Part shown: positions 25,582-36,400 of the stretch, piece after piece
Layout: the number at the start of each line of letters is the position of its first letter
Position numbering within the stretch: position 1 is the first letter of the stretch
Notes under the pieces: generated by a model
Told to the model about the DNA's origin: nothing
The model's database searches: none
Seen by the model: only the letters and a program-made list of their open reading frames with translations
Assembly (NCBI GenBank): GCA_016714025.1
Contig: JADJOB010000001.1
Span: forward strand, 62,001 to 126,000
Direction: 5' to 3'
Source of the DNA: Saprospiraceae bacterium
GTDB taxonomy: Bacteria > Bacteroidota > Bacteroidia > Chitinophagales > Saprospiraceae
Length of the DNA stretch: 64,000 nucleotides
Position numbers and translations under genes: made by a program

Positions 25582-27930
25582 ATGAACATTCACAAATTTA
25601 TCATATTAACTGGAATCAGTCTATTACTAAGTGCTTGTAATACCAGCAAAGTATTAAAAGCTGACGAAAAGCTTCTGCACGCAAATAAAATTCAGATAGA
25701 AGGCAAACAAACCATAGAAAACAAACTGACCCTAAATCAACAATTAGTTACCCTAATAAAACAAAAGCCAAATCGCAACTTCTTTTTAGTATTTCCACGA
25801 GAATATCTATACTATAAATATGTCATCAAAAAGAAAAAATCTAACTGGATTACCAATTCATTAGCTAAACAAAGTGAAAAACCTTCTGTATTAGATACTA
25901 CACTTTGCAGGGCTACCCAATCAAATATTTTTAACTACCTGTATAATCAAGGCTTCTTTAATGCCAAAAGCTATTACACCATTGATACAAATAAATTTAA
26001 AGTAAATGTAATTTACAAAGTAGATCCTGGTCAACGTTATTATATAAATGATGTAAAATTTGTTGCAGAGGATAAATCAATTCAGGAGCTCTTACTTAAA
26101 AATTCAGATGCAAGTTTTTTAACACCCGGTGAACCCTTAGACAATAGTCTATTTCAAAATGAAAAAGCCCGCATCAGCGATTTATTATTCAACAATGGTT
26201 TTGCCGAGTTCAATCCTGTTTATATTCAAACGTTAGATGCAGATACGGTACACCTGAAAGCAAACATCGTTTTAAAAATTATTAATCCAGAAGGAAAAAG
26301 CAACCATCCAAGGTATTCAGTTAATTATATTTCTATAAATCCAGCATTTACACCCAGTGATTCCATTCCACCATTAAATATTTTGTACGATTCGTTAATT
26401 TTTCAAATTAACCCAGATCATCGTTTCATAAGACCAAAAGCCGTTGCCGCAAAAATATTATTTCGTCCAGGACAACTTTCAAATAAATCATTGGTTGACG
26501 AAACGTATAATCAACTTTCCAAATTAGGTACTTACCGCTTTGTAAATATTGAGGCGAAAATAGATAGCGTTGACCGAACTAAAATAAATTACAACATCCA
26601 ATTGACCCCCAATAAAATTTGGGTCTTTGATTATGGTTCAGATCTAAATTACACATCCATTAAAACGGCCAGTAAAACACTGTTTGGAATTTCTGGATTT
26701 GCATTTCTAAAAAACAGAAATCTATTTAAGGGAGCTGAAAGTTTTACAACCCGTTTTGAAGTAGGTACAGAATTAAATGTATTTAAATTAAATGATTTTA
26801 ATTCATTGAATATTCATTATAGCAATGAATTGTCTTTTCCAAGTTTTTATGATCTGACAGGAAGCTTGCATTTGGCTTCCTGGTTGGCGCGTCCATTCAT
26901 ACATTTTAAAAGCAAACCAGACAGTCGTACGAATATCGTTGCCGGTTTAGATTATGAAAACCTCGTGCAACTTTATCAATATTTATCCTTCAACACCAAT
27001 GTAAGTTATGACTGGCAAATAAAACGCCGCAAGCGAATTTCACTGAATACCATTGGCTTTTCGTTATATCTTCCCAAAACAACTCCCTATTTTAATGAAA
27101 TATTAGATTCAAATAAATTTTTAAAAAATAGTTTTATCGGAAGACGCTTATTTACTTCATTTTTACTTGACAATTTTACATTTTACTATCAGGGTAAAAT
27201 CAAAAATAAATTCCAAAATTCATTTATTGCCAGTACGAATATTTCAGGTTTCGAAATAAACTTGGCAAATCAATTGTATAATACTTTAAACTCCCGAAAA
27301 GACACGTTTTCATTTGGAGAATATGAATTTTCAAAATTTTATAAAACTGAATTTGATTATCGTGCTTATTATTCCCTGACCAGTAAAAGCAAATTGGCTG
27401 CACGATTTTCAATTGGACTTGTAACACCCTTTGGAAACAGCTCGGCAGTCCCCTATATTAAACAATTTTATGTTGGAGGCCCTCAAAGTCTTCGTGCCTG
27501 GAATATTAGAGAATTAGGCCCCGGAAATTTAAATCTCAGCGACTCTCTTGAAAATCGACAAACATATTATGCTGCCGGGGATTTTAAGCTAGAAAGCAGT
27601 GTTGAATATCGATTTGATGTGATTTGGAGACTTAAAGCTGCCTTGTTTTTGGATGTTGGAAATATTTGGCTTCTTCCTAAAACGAGTGCTCAAAAAGGAG
27701 ATGGATTTTTGAGTACCAATTTTTTAGATCAAATAGCTGTTGGAACAGGTTTTGGATTGCGATTTGACTTAAGCTATTTCCTGTTTAGAGTAGATATTGG
27801 ATTTAAACTTCGAAATCCTTATTTAAACAGTGAAAACAGACACTGGATTTTTTCCAGTACCTATCCTGTAAGCCTTGATAATTTATTTGAAAACTATGCA
27901 ATTCATATCGCATTGGATTATCCGTTTTAA
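25582..27930 (+). CDS. tamL: TamL-like Omp85 outer-membrane lipoprotein
   Basis: A 782-aa BamA/TamA-family protein. The N-terminus has a lipoprotein signal with lipobox LSAC (Cys19), unlike proteobacterial TamA; this lipidated form is the TamL variant of Bacteroidota. POTRA-type domains fill about residues 35-340 (for example YYINDVKFVAED and LFNNGFAEFNPVYI). A 16-strand barrel follows, with the Omp85 signature FYVGGPQSLRAWNIRELGPG. The C-terminus ends in aromatic Phe (ALDYPF), typical of barrel substrates. Its likely role is inserting or assembling outer-membrane barrels with a TamB partner, which is not in this window. The start lies 18 bp from the divergent methyltransferase. Confidence 0.9.
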   Translation: MNIHKFIILTGISLLLSACNTSKVLKADEKLLHANKIQIEGKQTIENKLTLNQQLVTLIKQKPNRNFFLVFPREYLYYKYVIKKKKSNWITNSLAKQSEKPSVLDTTLCRATQSNIFNYLYNQGFFNAKSYYTIDTNKFKVNVIYKVDPGQRYYINDVKFVAEDKSIQELLLKNSDASFLTPGEPLDNSLFQNEKARISDLLFNNGFAEFNPVYIQTLDADTVHLKANIVLKIINPEGKSNHPRYSVNYISINPAFTPSDSIPPLNILYDSLIFQINPDHRFIRPKAVAAKILFRPGQLSNKSLVDETYNQLSKLGTYRFVNIEAKIDSVDRTKINYNIQLTPNKIWVFDYGSDLNYTSIKTASKTLFGISGFAFLKNRNLFKGAESFTTRFEVGTELNVFKLNDFNSLNIHYSNELSFPSFYDLTGSLHLASWLARPFIHFKSKPDSRTNIVAGLDYENLVQLYQYLSFNTNVSYDWQIKRRKRISLNTIGFSLYLPKTTPYFNEILDSNKFLKNSFIGRRLFTSFLLDNFTFYYQGKIKNKFQNSFIASTNISGFEINLANQLYNTLNSRKDTFSFGEYEFSKFYKTEFDYRAYYSLTSKSKLAARFSIGLVTPFGNSSAVPYIKQFYVGGPQSLRAWNIRELGPGNLNLSDSLENRQTYYAAGDFKLESSVEYRFDVIWRLKAALFLDVGNIWLLPKTSAQKGDGFLSTNFLDQIAVGTGFGLRFDLSYFLFRVDIGFKLRNPYLNSENRHWIFSSTYPVSLDNLFENYAIHIALDYPF

Positions 27931-28568
27931 TTTTTACCCAGGGGATTAAACAATTTACAGATTTTACAATTTTCCAGTATATGCCCACGCGCCGGACAAT
28001 AAGTTCGTCCATAATATATCATTTGTAAATGAATTTTATTCCAGGCATCCATAGGAAAGCATTTTTTTAAATCCAATTCAGTTTGGTTCACATTCTTTCC
28101 ACTGCTAAGTCCCCATCGTTTAGCCAGGCGGTGAATGTGGGTATCCACCGGAAATGCAGGAATGTCAAATGCCTGACACATTACTACTGAAGCTGTTTTG
28201 TGCCCTACTCCAGGCAATGACTCCAATTGTTCAAAGGATGATGGCACCTTCCCTGAATAATACTTTATAAGTATATTGGATAAACCGGAAATCGCTTTAG
28301 CTTTTGCAGCAGATAATCCACAAGGCCTTATGATATCCTGAATTACCAAAACCGGGAGCTTTGCCATTGCATATGGATTATCCGCCAACTTGAAGAGATC
28401 TGGCGTCACCTGATTAACTCGCAAATCAGTACATTGAGCAGAAAGCAACACTGCGATCAATAATGTATATGCGTCTTGATGTGCTAATGGTATTTCGGGA
28501 TGTGGAAACAACTCATCCAAAATAGATTGAATTTGCTTGGCCTTTTCTTTGGCTGAAATTCTTGGCAT
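27927..28568 (-). CDS. nth: Endonuclease III
   Basis: A 213-aa HhH-GPD DNA glycosylase/AP lyase for oxidised pyrimidines. The catalytic Lys is in the hairpin LPGVGHKTASVVMC, and the catalytic Asp follows in FPVDTHIHRLAKR. The iron-sulfur loop is unusual: CPARGHILENCKIC gives three cysteines (spacing 9 then 2), and I see no fourth Cys before the end. E. coli Nth uses C-X6-C-X2-C-X5-C. The cluster may be altered or absent. It abuts the LuxC-like gene's stop and is the last gene of a three-gene minus-strand operon; its stop overlaps that of tamL by 4 nt. Confidence 0.93.
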   Translation of the reverse strand: MPRISAKEKAKQIQSILDELFPHPEIPLAHQDAYTLLIAVLLSAQCTDLRVNQVTPDLFKLADNPYAMAKLPVLVIQDIIRPCGLSAAKAKAISGLSNILIKYYSGKVPSSFEQLESLPGVGHKTASVVMCQAFDIPAFPVDTHIHRLAKRWGLSSGKNVNQTELDLKKCFPMDAWNKIHLQMIYYGRTYCPARGHILENCKICKLFNPLGKN

Positions 28569-29600
28569 TTACAAAGTTGCTAAAAATGAAATGGTATCCA
28601 AATTGTCCTGGTAACTATCCAATTCAGGAAATTGACTCTTGCCAAATGGTATTACCGGGAACGCGAAGGAATTTATATTGCTACAAATACATTGCAAGCG
28701 ATCCTTCCATGAAGAAATTAGTTCATTTAATTGATTTTCATCTTTATAATATGAAAAAAACAAGCAGGCAATTGGTGGATTTAATTTTGGACTTTCAATC
28801 AATAAAATACTTTCTGCTTGCAAAAAATGAGATCGACCTAAAAGTTGAGAGGCTAAATAATAGTCGTAATTATTGCAATACTTATTACATTCCTTTACAT
28901 TAACAAATCTCAAATCAAAACAATCCAACAATTTATCAAAGTTATAATTTACCGGAACCAATAAATGATGTACATTTCTGCATCCAAGTCCATAATATGA
29001 AAATACATCCTTACCAAGATTAAAATAGTCTTCTTCCGATTCATTGCCTGATAAAATCGCAATGGAATTGCGATGACCCCTTATCAAAGATGGATATTTT
29101 TCAAAATAGGATTTAAACAATTGACTAGCCTGATGTCCACCCGTAGTAATCACTGCGTCAAACCGAGTAAGTTTTTCTACAATCTCAATGGGATTATTTT
29201 CTTGATTAAAAAATTCATTAATTTTTTGTACAAGGTTAACTATAAGTGCATGATCCTTTGAAGAAGGCTTCAAAGCAATTTTAAAACCAGCTGCTAAACA
29301 ACACCAGATATCATGAAAACTTACGTAAGGAATATTGCCCGCAGCTATAATTCCAATTCGTTTTTCTGATCCCTGGAATTCAACTGGAAAAGAATGATAC
29401 CAATTTCGGACTTTGGCTTCATCCAAATAATTCATTCGGATGCTAACAATCATTCGATCTATTTCCAGGGGAGTAAAAAAGGGATTTTCAATGGCAGCCT
29501 GAGATTTGGCCCGTTCTAAACTTTGATCTGAACTCTGCAAATAGTCATTTAAATAGACTGCCAGGGAACATAGTTTATTTATATAATTCGAATTATTCAT
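28569..29600 (-). CDS. Acyl-CoA reductase, LuxC-like
   Basis: A 343-aa aldehyde-dehydrogenase-fold protein of the LuxC/acyl-CoA reductase type. Seen: GIIAAGNIPYVSFHDIW near the cofactor site, AVITTGGHQASQLF, and the nucleophile Cys in YYGLGCRNVHHLLVP. It would reduce a fatty acyl-CoA to an aldehyde with NADPH; no luciferase genes are nearby and the Bacteroidota role is unsettled. I start at ATG 29600, which overlaps the rluD stop by 8 nt (ATGAATAA). Upstream in-frame codons reaching 29687 would lie inside rluD. The order rluD, LuxC-like, nth is tightly packed. Confidence 0.85.
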   Translation of the reverse strand: MNNSNYINKLCSLAVYLNDYLQSSDQSLERAKSQAAIENPFFTPLEIDRMIVSIRMNYLDEAKVRNWYHSFPVEFQGSEKRIGIIAAGNIPYVSFHDIWCCLAAGFKIALKPSSKDHALIVNLVQKINEFFNQENNPIEIVEKLTRFDAVITTGGHQASQLFKSYFEKYPSLIRGHRNSIAILSGNESEEDYFNLGKDVFSYYGLGCRNVHHLLVPVNYNFDKLLDCFDLRFVNVKECNKYCNNYDYYLASQLLGRSHFLQAESILLIESPKLNPPIACLFFSYYKDENQLNELISSWKDRLQCICSNINSFAFPVIPFGKSQFPELDSYQDNLDTISFLATL

Positions 29601-30654
29601 CGGCTTCGACCAATTCTTTTCGGGAATTTGTATAATTCCTCCATTTATCCAATAATAATTTATAATCATCCGGAAGATCCAATTCAAAAAACATTTTCTT
29701 GGAAGTTACCGGATGAATAAAACCCAGACTTCTTGCATGCAAAGGAAATCTTGGAAGTAATTTGTAACAGTTTAATACAAATTGTTTATATTTATTGAAT
29801 ACGGTTCCTTTCAAAATAGTATCTCCACCGTATTTCTCATCATTAAATAATGGATGGCCAATGTGCTTCATATGTACGCGAATCTGGTGGGTTCTCCCCG
29901 TTTCCAGTTTGCATTTTACCAAACTGGTATAATAGTATCCTTCCACCAATTCATAATTTGTCGAAGCTACTTTGCCTGATAATCCATCTGCAAAAACAAA
30001 TTGACGTTGTCTGTGAGCCGGGTCACGTCCAATGTTGGCTTCAATTCTCCCTACAGGTGGATTGGGTTCGCCCCAAACCAGTGCTAGGTATTCTCTTTCA
30101 ATGGTATGATTAAAAAATTGTTTCGCGAGATGCGTATGAACAAAATCTGATTTTGCTACAACCAACAGTCCGGATGTTTCTTTATCAATCCGATGCACCA
30201 AGCCAAAACGTTCCTTCTCCATTGCTGCATTCGGATCTTTTTGTTGTTGAAAATAATATGCCAAAGCATTTACCAGCGTTCCACTATAAACTCCTTGTGC
30301 TGGATGAACGATCATACCAGGCTTTTTATTGATGACCATCAAATCAGCATCTTCATAAATCACATCAAGCGGAATATCTTCAGGAATGATTTCAGAGTGA
30401 TCCTGAACTTTGGGTATCCTTAACAATATGGTTTCAGAACCTGAAATTTTATAACTTGGCTTGATTATTTTTCCATTTATTAAAACGAGACCTGCTGAGA
30501 TGGCATTTTGAATGCGGTTTCTGGATACTTTTGGCAATCGGGTTACTAAAAAATGGTCCAGACGGATACTGGATTGGCCTTTATCAACTTCAATCGTTAT
30601 TTCATCCAGGCTTTCGTCATCATTTAATTCAAATATTTCAGTTACTTCACTCAT
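29593..30654 (-). CDS. rluD: Ribosomal large-subunit pseudouridine synthase RluD-like
   Basis: A 353-aa RluA-family enzyme. An S4 RNA-binding domain (about residues 20-85, with RLDHFLVTRLPKVSRNRIQ) precedes the catalytic domain, whose key Asp is in GLVHRIDKETSGLLVVAK (family HRLDxxTSG). The GRTHQIRVHMKHIGHPL motif is intact. E. coli RluD modifies uridines 1911, 1915 and 1917 of 23S rRNA helix 69; the same target is likely but inferred. It heads a three-gene operon with the LuxC-like gene and nth. Confidence 0.93.
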   Translation of the reverse strand: MSEVTEIFELNDDESLDEITIEVDKGQSSIRLDHFLVTRLPKVSRNRIQNAISAGLVLINGKIIKPSYKISGSETILLRIPKVQDHSEIIPEDIPLDVIYEDADLMVINKKPGMIVHPAQGVYSGTLVNALAYYFQQQKDPNAAMEKERFGLVHRIDKETSGLLVVAKSDFVHTHLAKQFFNHTIEREYLALVWGEPNPPVGRIEANIGRDPAHRQRQFVFADGLSGKVASTNYELVEGYYYTSLVKCKLETGRTHQIRVHMKHIGHPLFNDEKYGGDTILKGTVFNKYKQFVLNCYKLLPRFPLHARSLGFIHPVTSKKMFFELDLPDDYKLLLDKWRNYTNSRKELVEADE

Positions 30655-30697
30655 ATCAATTCAACAATAATATAGAAATTTGAACTTTGTAAAAATT

Positions 30698-31906
30698 ATG
30701 GAATCTATTAATTTCAAGCATTTAGAAAGCCTTTGCGCTTCGGAGGCAAAAATACACACAACCACGCCAGCTCACAAAATTCCAATTGTTGCAAGTTCGG
30801 CATTTAAATTCAATTCTATTGAAGAAGGAATAGAAATTTTTAAAAATCAACCCGGTGAACATGTGTATACCCGGTATGGCAATCCCACTATTGAAGCGGT
30901 AGCCCAAAAAATTGCCGATCTAGAAGCCTTCGGATTAGACTTTCCTGCTTTTGGATTACTCAGCAGTAGTGGAATGGCTGCTATCAATTTAACAATCCAA
31001 ACACTTTTAAATCCAGGGGATCGAATTATTACTCAGGGTAATTTATACGGCGGCACTACGGAATTGTTTTTAAAGATCTTTGGAAAACAACAAATCGAAA
31101 CAATTATTTCAGATTTTAGCAATTTGGAGGAACTACAAAATTTAAAATCAGCAGATCCAAAGCGCAAGACCTTGGTTTATATTGAAACCCCTGCCAATCC
31201 GACCTTACAATGTTTTAATTTGGAAGCAATTGGTAAGGCTTGTCAAAACCTGGGTTATTATTTTGTTGTGGACAACACTTTTGCAACACCTATCCTTCAG
31301 CAACCTTTGCGATTTCAGGCAGATGTAGTTGTACATTCAACTACCAAATACCTGCATGGACATGGCACTTCAACCGGAGGTGCAATCATTACCCGAGATC
31401 GCAATCTGCATAAACAAATTTGGGAGACCTTAAAACTAACGGGAAGTAATTCAAATCCCTTTGACGCCTGGATGATCAATCTCGGATTAAAAACATTGAG
31501 CATCCGAATGTTAAAACAATCTGAAAATGCGCTTCAACTTGCTACAAAACTGGAACAACTCCCAAAAATAAAACGGGTTTTTTATCCGGGATTAGCTTCC
31601 AATAAAAGTCACGTTCTGGCTTTAAAACAAATGAAGGCCTATGGTGCCATTGTAAGTTTTGAAGTAGGCGATACGCTTGATGAAGCCATTCGTTTTTGCA
31701 ATGCTTTAAAACATTGTGCCATTGCACCTTCTCTTGGGGAAACGGATACAATGATTTTACATCCTGCAACAATGAGTCATCTTAAAATTCCTGTTGACCA
31801 ACGTTTAAAATACGACATCAAAGATTCATTGATTCGATTCTCCATTGGATTGGAACATGTCGATGATATCCTGGCAGATATTGAACAAGCATTAATCGTT
31901 GTGTAA
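30698..31906 (+). CDS. Cys/Met-metabolism PLP enzyme (methionine gamma-lyase / O-acetylhomoserine type)
   Basis: A 402-aa member of the trans-sulfuration family. The PLP lysine is in HSTTKYLHGHGTSTGG, and other motifs are TRYGNPTIEAV near the N-terminus, SSSGMAAINLT, YIETPANPTLQ and FSIGLEHVDDI at the end. The enzyme could be methionine gamma-lyase, cystathionine gamma-lyase/synthase or O-acetylhomoserine sulfhydrylase; sequence reading alone does not choose. I start at ATG 30698; an upstream in-frame TTG at 30680 adds six residues. Its 3' end overlaps the convergent phosphodiesterase by 15 nt. Confidence 0.85.
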   Translation: MESINFKHLESLCASEAKIHTTTPAHKIPIVASSAFKFNSIEEGIEIFKNQPGEHVYTRYGNPTIEAVAQKIADLEAFGLDFPAFGLLSSSGMAAINLTIQTLLNPGDRIITQGNLYGGTTELFLKIFGKQQIETIISDFSNLEELQNLKSADPKRKTLVYIETPANPTLQCFNLEAIGKACQNLGYYFVVDNTFATPILQQPLRFQADVVVHSTTKYLHGHGTSTGGAIITRDRNLHKQIWETLKLTGSNSNPFDAWMINLGLKTLSIRMLKQSENALQLATKLEQLPKIKRVFYPGLASNKSHVLALKQMKAYGAIVSFEVGDTLDEAIRFCNALKHCAIAPSLGETDTMILHPATMSHLKIPVDQRLKYDIKDSLIRFSIGLEHVDDILADIEQALIVV

Positions 31907-32386
31907 TTCAATAACTTCCATGTTGCGGATGTTTTTATTGTCTAATGTAAATCGGACAATCGTTCTTACTTTATGAAACCCTGATTTTCCGCATGCTCCC
32001 GGATTAATGTATAACGTATGATATACGGGATCATTTGCAATTTTTAGAATATGCGAATGGCCACATATTAAAATATCAGGTTTATGCAATTTCAATTCAT
32101 TGCGTAATTCCGGTTTGTATTTAGAAAAAGGTCCTGCAATATGAATCATCAGTACTTTGAAATTTTCAATTTCAAACAATTGAATTTCAGAACTATTCAT
32201 TCTAATTTCTGTACCGTCAATATTCCCAAATACAGCACGCACTGGTTTAAATCTGATCAACTCATCCAATACATCCATTGAACCAATGTCTCCCGCATGC
32301 CAAATCTCATCACAATCCTTAAAGTATTTGTAGATTTTTGGATCCAGGAAGGAATGCGTATCCGAAAGCAAGCCAATCTGCTTCAT
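31892..32386 (-). CDS. YfcE/MJ0936-type metallophosphoesterase
   Basis: A 164-aa calcineurin-like phosphoesterase. The metal motifs in order are GLLSDTHSF (D-x-H), WHAGDIGS (G-D-x-x), VFGNID (GN), ICGHSH and the final His in the NPGACGKSGFHK area. The YfcE group hydrolyses phosphodiesters in vitro; its natural substrate is unknown. The start overlaps the preceding oxidoreductase stop in TGATG, so the two are translationally coupled. Confidence 0.9.
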   Translation of the reverse strand: MKQIGLLSDTHSFLDPKIYKYFKDCDEIWHAGDIGSMDVLDELIRFKPVRAVFGNIDGTEIRMNSSEIQLFEIENFKVLMIHIAGPFSKYKPELRNELKLHKPDILICGHSHILKIANDPVYHTLYINPGACGKSGFHKVRTIVRFTLDNKNIRNMEVIELHND

Positions 32387-33354
32387 CAGGATATATTCAA
32401 TACGATCTTCCCAAATTGTTGCTTTGATTCCATACGTTTAAAGGCGGAATTAAAATCTGCCATATTATAAACACTATCAACGACAGGAATAATCTTATAT
32501 TCATTAATAAGACTCAACATACCTGAAAACTCGGATTGACTTCCCATAGTTGAACCAAAAACAGAAATCTGCTTCCAAAACAATTGTTGTGGACTTAAAT
32601 TTGAAATAATCCCATTGGTACCACCATATAAGACAATACGAGCTGCGGGTTTGCACAGCCGTGGAAATTTTGAAAACGAGTCCCCACCTGCACTATCAAT
32701 AATCATATCAAATCCACCGGATAAATTCATTAGTTCGGAATCCCATTCAGAATTTGTATAATTGACACCACCGAGTGCTCCAATTTGGATTGCCTGGTCA
32801 ATTTTAAGATCATCTGAAGAGCTTACATAAACATTTAATTTCAAAGCCAGGGCTAATTGTAAAATTTGCAAAGCGACTCCTCCTCCGATTCCAGTAATCA
32901 GTAAATTTTCACCTGCTTGTGGTTTGCATTTTGATACCAATGCTCTATAGGCTGTAATGCCTGCTAAGGGCAAGGCAGCAAGTTCAATATTACTCAAATG
33001 CTCAGGAGCAGTATAAATAGAATCTTCAGGCACTGAAACATACTCTGCAAAGCATCCATTTTCAGGTAAGCCTAATATTTGGAATGATTTGGCTTGAACA
33101 CGAGGATCATCTCCCCAATAAAAACCTGGATTGACAATAACCCGACGGTCTTCATCATCATATCCACAGAGGTCTGAACCAAGGATTACCGGATACTTGA
33201 TGCCGGCATAACGGCCTTTACTGATCCATAAATCCCTGTGGTTTAAGGCTGCATGACTGACCCGAATGATTTTAAATAACTCCTTCTGATCGGGCATTGG
33301 ACAATCTACCAATTGCAATCCTTCATTTTCTGATACCAGTTGTATAGCTCTCAT
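32386..33354 (-). CDS. Zinc-type alcohol dehydrogenase / quinone oxidoreductase-like MDR
   Basis: A 322-aa medium-chain dehydrogenase/reductase. The N-terminal GroES-like domain includes ALNHRDLWISKGRY and ILGSDLCGYD; the Rossmann part has LLITGIGGGVALQILQLA. The catalytic zinc Cys expected before HxD is replaced by Asn (LNHRD), so it resembles the zinc-free quinone-oxidoreductase branch. It would use NAD(P)H on an alcohol, enone or quinone; the substrate is not identifiable. It is upstream of and overlaps the phosphodiesterase gene. Confidence 0.85.
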   Translation of the reverse strand: MRAIQLVSENEGLQLVDCPMPDQKELFKIIRVSHAALNHRDLWISKGRYAGIKYPVILGSDLCGYDDEDRRVIVNPGFYWGDDPRVQAKSFQILGLPENGCFAEYVSVPEDSIYTAPEHLSNIELAALPLAGITAYRALVSKCKPQAGENLLITGIGGGVALQILQLALALKLNVYVSSSDDLKIDQAIQIGALGGVNYTNSEWDSELMNLSGGFDMIIDSAGGDSFSKFPRLCKPAARIVLYGGTNGIISNLSPQQLFWKQISVFGSTMGSQSEFSGMLSLINEYKIIPVVDSVYNMADFNSAFKRMESKQQFGKIVLNIS

Positions 33355-33370
33355 GGTGTAAAAATAAAAA

Positions 33371-33394
33371 AAGTGTCCTCCGAAGAAGACACTT
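33371..33394 (-). terminator. Terminator after the four-gene giant array
   Basis: A 7-bp stem (AAGTGTC with GACACTT) and a 10-nt loop, followed on the minus strand by seven T residues. It sits 30 nt past the stop of the last giant T9SS gene and just before the oxidoreductase start. The stem is short but the T run is good. Confidence 0.7.
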
Positions 33395-33423
33395 ATAATT
33401 ATTAAACCGATATAAAAAAATCT

Positions 33424-36400
33424 CTAGTTAGTCAAAAGTAATTTACGAGTCCCAACAAAATTCTCCGTTTCAAGCTGGTAATAATAAATACCCGCACGGC
33501 CAATCTCTTGTTGTTGTAATGTTACTTTGTTCTTACCCTTTTCTGCCATGAATTCCTTCTTCAACATTAGATGACCTCTTGCATCAAATATTTTTAATAC
33601 CACCAATTGTTTTTCAGGCACCTGAAATCCAATTTGTGTCTGCTCATTAAACGGGTTTGGCTGATTTTGATAAAGTTCGCAAGCCAATTTGTTAAGATCG
33701 GTTCCACGTTGAGCAATCGCAATATTCATAATTTGAATTTGATCATCATAGGCTTCTGCTTTCAAAATAGTTGGATTTAATTCCACCAATTGAAGTGCAT
33801 TGCAAGGGCTTACGATTTTAAAGTCCATATAAAACAAGGGCTTATCAGAAGCTTTAACAGGTAATTTGCTGTCCCAGCTTATTAAAACCTGTCCATTTTG
33901 ACCCTCAATTATTTTGTAATTGTTTGCATTGATTTCAAGTTCACCAGAACGTAACTGGATAAGGCTTCCATAATCAGTATTGTACTGCAGCGCAAACTGA
34001 AATCCGTTTAAATTAGATTTCCAGGTTCCATATACTGGAATTTGTACGGATGCAGCTGGAGTTAAACTTGATTTTTCCAATCCAATAACCAGGCGATCTC
34101 CTGAGCGACTTTCTCCTGAAGTTGATAATTCAGTTGTTTTTGCACTGTAGTTAACATCACCCATTTTAATTCCCATGAAATCCATGGAGCTATTAACACC
34201 CTGCAAATCTTTTAATTCATATTGATTATCCCAAGGATAATTCAACCATGGATTCTCCTGATCTGTAAAGGTCATGCTGTTCTTCACAAAAGTCCATGAA
34301 TTGACTCCATCCTTAAATGAATCTGTAATGCCCAGTATTAACTTACGCAATTCTGATACATCCGCTGCTGTAATTGATTTAGAATTATTTACGTCCGCTG
34401 CAATGTACTGGTAAACAGAAGCAAATTTCTGAACACCTAAAATATGTTTCTGCAATAAAACGATGTCAGCAGTAGATACTCCATTTGCAACATCATCATT
34501 CTTGTTGGGTGTCAATTTGTAATTGTCACCTTCAGGTATGTCTACAAAAGTAAATGATCCGGTTTTTTCAGAATTTATCGAACCAAACATTACATCTGAT
34601 TTCAATAATTCCAAATGAGCATTTTGCAATACTGAGCTGTTATTTGTACTAACCAATCCGGAAATTATACCTCCGTTTGTAAATTTATTTTTGCAACTAT
34701 CCTGTGCACCATCTTGTAGGAACAGCTTTGTATCACAATAACTTTGATTTCCAAATAAATCTGTAATGTACATTCTAATAGTTACTGAATCTTTGATACC
34801 ATTTCTGATATCAGCACAAGTAAATGTTCTATTAGAGTCTATTGGATTTACACTATATGAGAATCGCAATAAATTTTGAGGAGTACAGTTATCCTCACTT
34901 TTTTGATCAAATGTTCTAGCTGGTACTGTAATTGATTTAGTTGAAGGCATAATCACAGTAATGGCTCCTACTTTACAAATTGGAGTCGGTGCTTTACAAT
35001 CTTTAATTGTAAATAATTGGTTACAAGTTGCAGTATTTGCACATGAATCAGCAACCGTCCATTCAATTCTATGTGTACCTGCGGGGTATGTTCCGCTGGC
35101 ATTATTTCCTGGATTTGATGCACCAAAGGTACCATCGTTATTTAGATCTACCCGATATGACCATATTAATTTAGTAGCATCGGTACAATCATCCGTTGCA
35201 CGACCAATCAATTCGATCGGGCCATCACAGGTTAAATCATTAGCACAAGCTTCCTTAGCTGAACAGGTACTGTTTTCTAAAGTAGGTGCTACTTTATTTC
35301 TTAAGTAAATTAATTGATCTCTTGTAAATAATCCGCCATTGCTTGGATTGTTGACATCATACAAGCACCAGTCAATCACTCTCCAGTGACGGATGATTTT
35401 AATGCAATAACCACCTACACTGTAAAAACGCTCATCGGTATATCCGCTGATCAGGTTGCTACAAGCTTTTTTAGATGGCAGTATTGGTTTGCCTGCAAAA
35501 TCAGGATGAGCATCCACAGCTTTGCAACCATCAATAATGATATCTGCGGGCCATGAAATGGAATCACTGGTTACAGGATGTTGATTGACTACTGTAATGT
35601 ATTGATCGCAAAAAGTTGCAATTCCACCGGCAGTGGTTGCTGTCCATCGTCTTCTTATAATTCCAGTTCCACATTTCCAGGTCACATACTCATCCAATTT
35701 AGTGATCGTAGTATTGGCACAAATATTTGTGGCAGTTGCACGACCTAAAAGATTCAGATCTTCTAAATTTACATCACAATCAACTGTTATTGGATTTGGA
35801 CATACTATGGCAGGCGGTGTTTTTTCTTGGACAGTAACCTGAACCATGCAATCATTAAAATTTCCTTTTTTATCCCATACACGGAATACAACCATGTGAG
35901 GATTTCGGGTCAAATCTTCACAACAGAATGTTACATAGCTTCCAAAGTTGGTATTGCCAGCAATTCCGCACCAATCATTCATTCTGCGAATGGCCATTGA
36001 ATCTAATTCACAGTTGTCATAACTGCCCTGATTAACAGAAGTGGCATACAATTCACCAACCCCTTGATCATTTATCGAAACTACTGTATGTTGATCGCAA
36101 ATTGCAACCGGATCTAAATTGTCTACGATTAAAACTTCAACTCGACATTTTGTGCTATTTCCACATGCATCGGTAACCACATACTGAACCCAGGTTGTAT
36201 CCTTTGGTAAACCAGTAATTATTGCATTTCCACCTGAATAGGTAATATGATCTGTGCGGTAGTCTCCTGCTTCAGGTTTACCATCAGGTCCAGCCAGTTT
36301 ATATTCCACTGTGAAACTAGTGGATGAACAATCTGTAATTACATCTGGTGGTGGGATCGTTGCAGTTCCGGTACATTCATAATAGTCTGTTGGAAATGTA

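Noticed and set aside
28569..29600. Bioluminescence (lux) operon
   Set aside because: Only a LuxC-like reductase is present; the neighbours are rluD and nth, with no luciferase.
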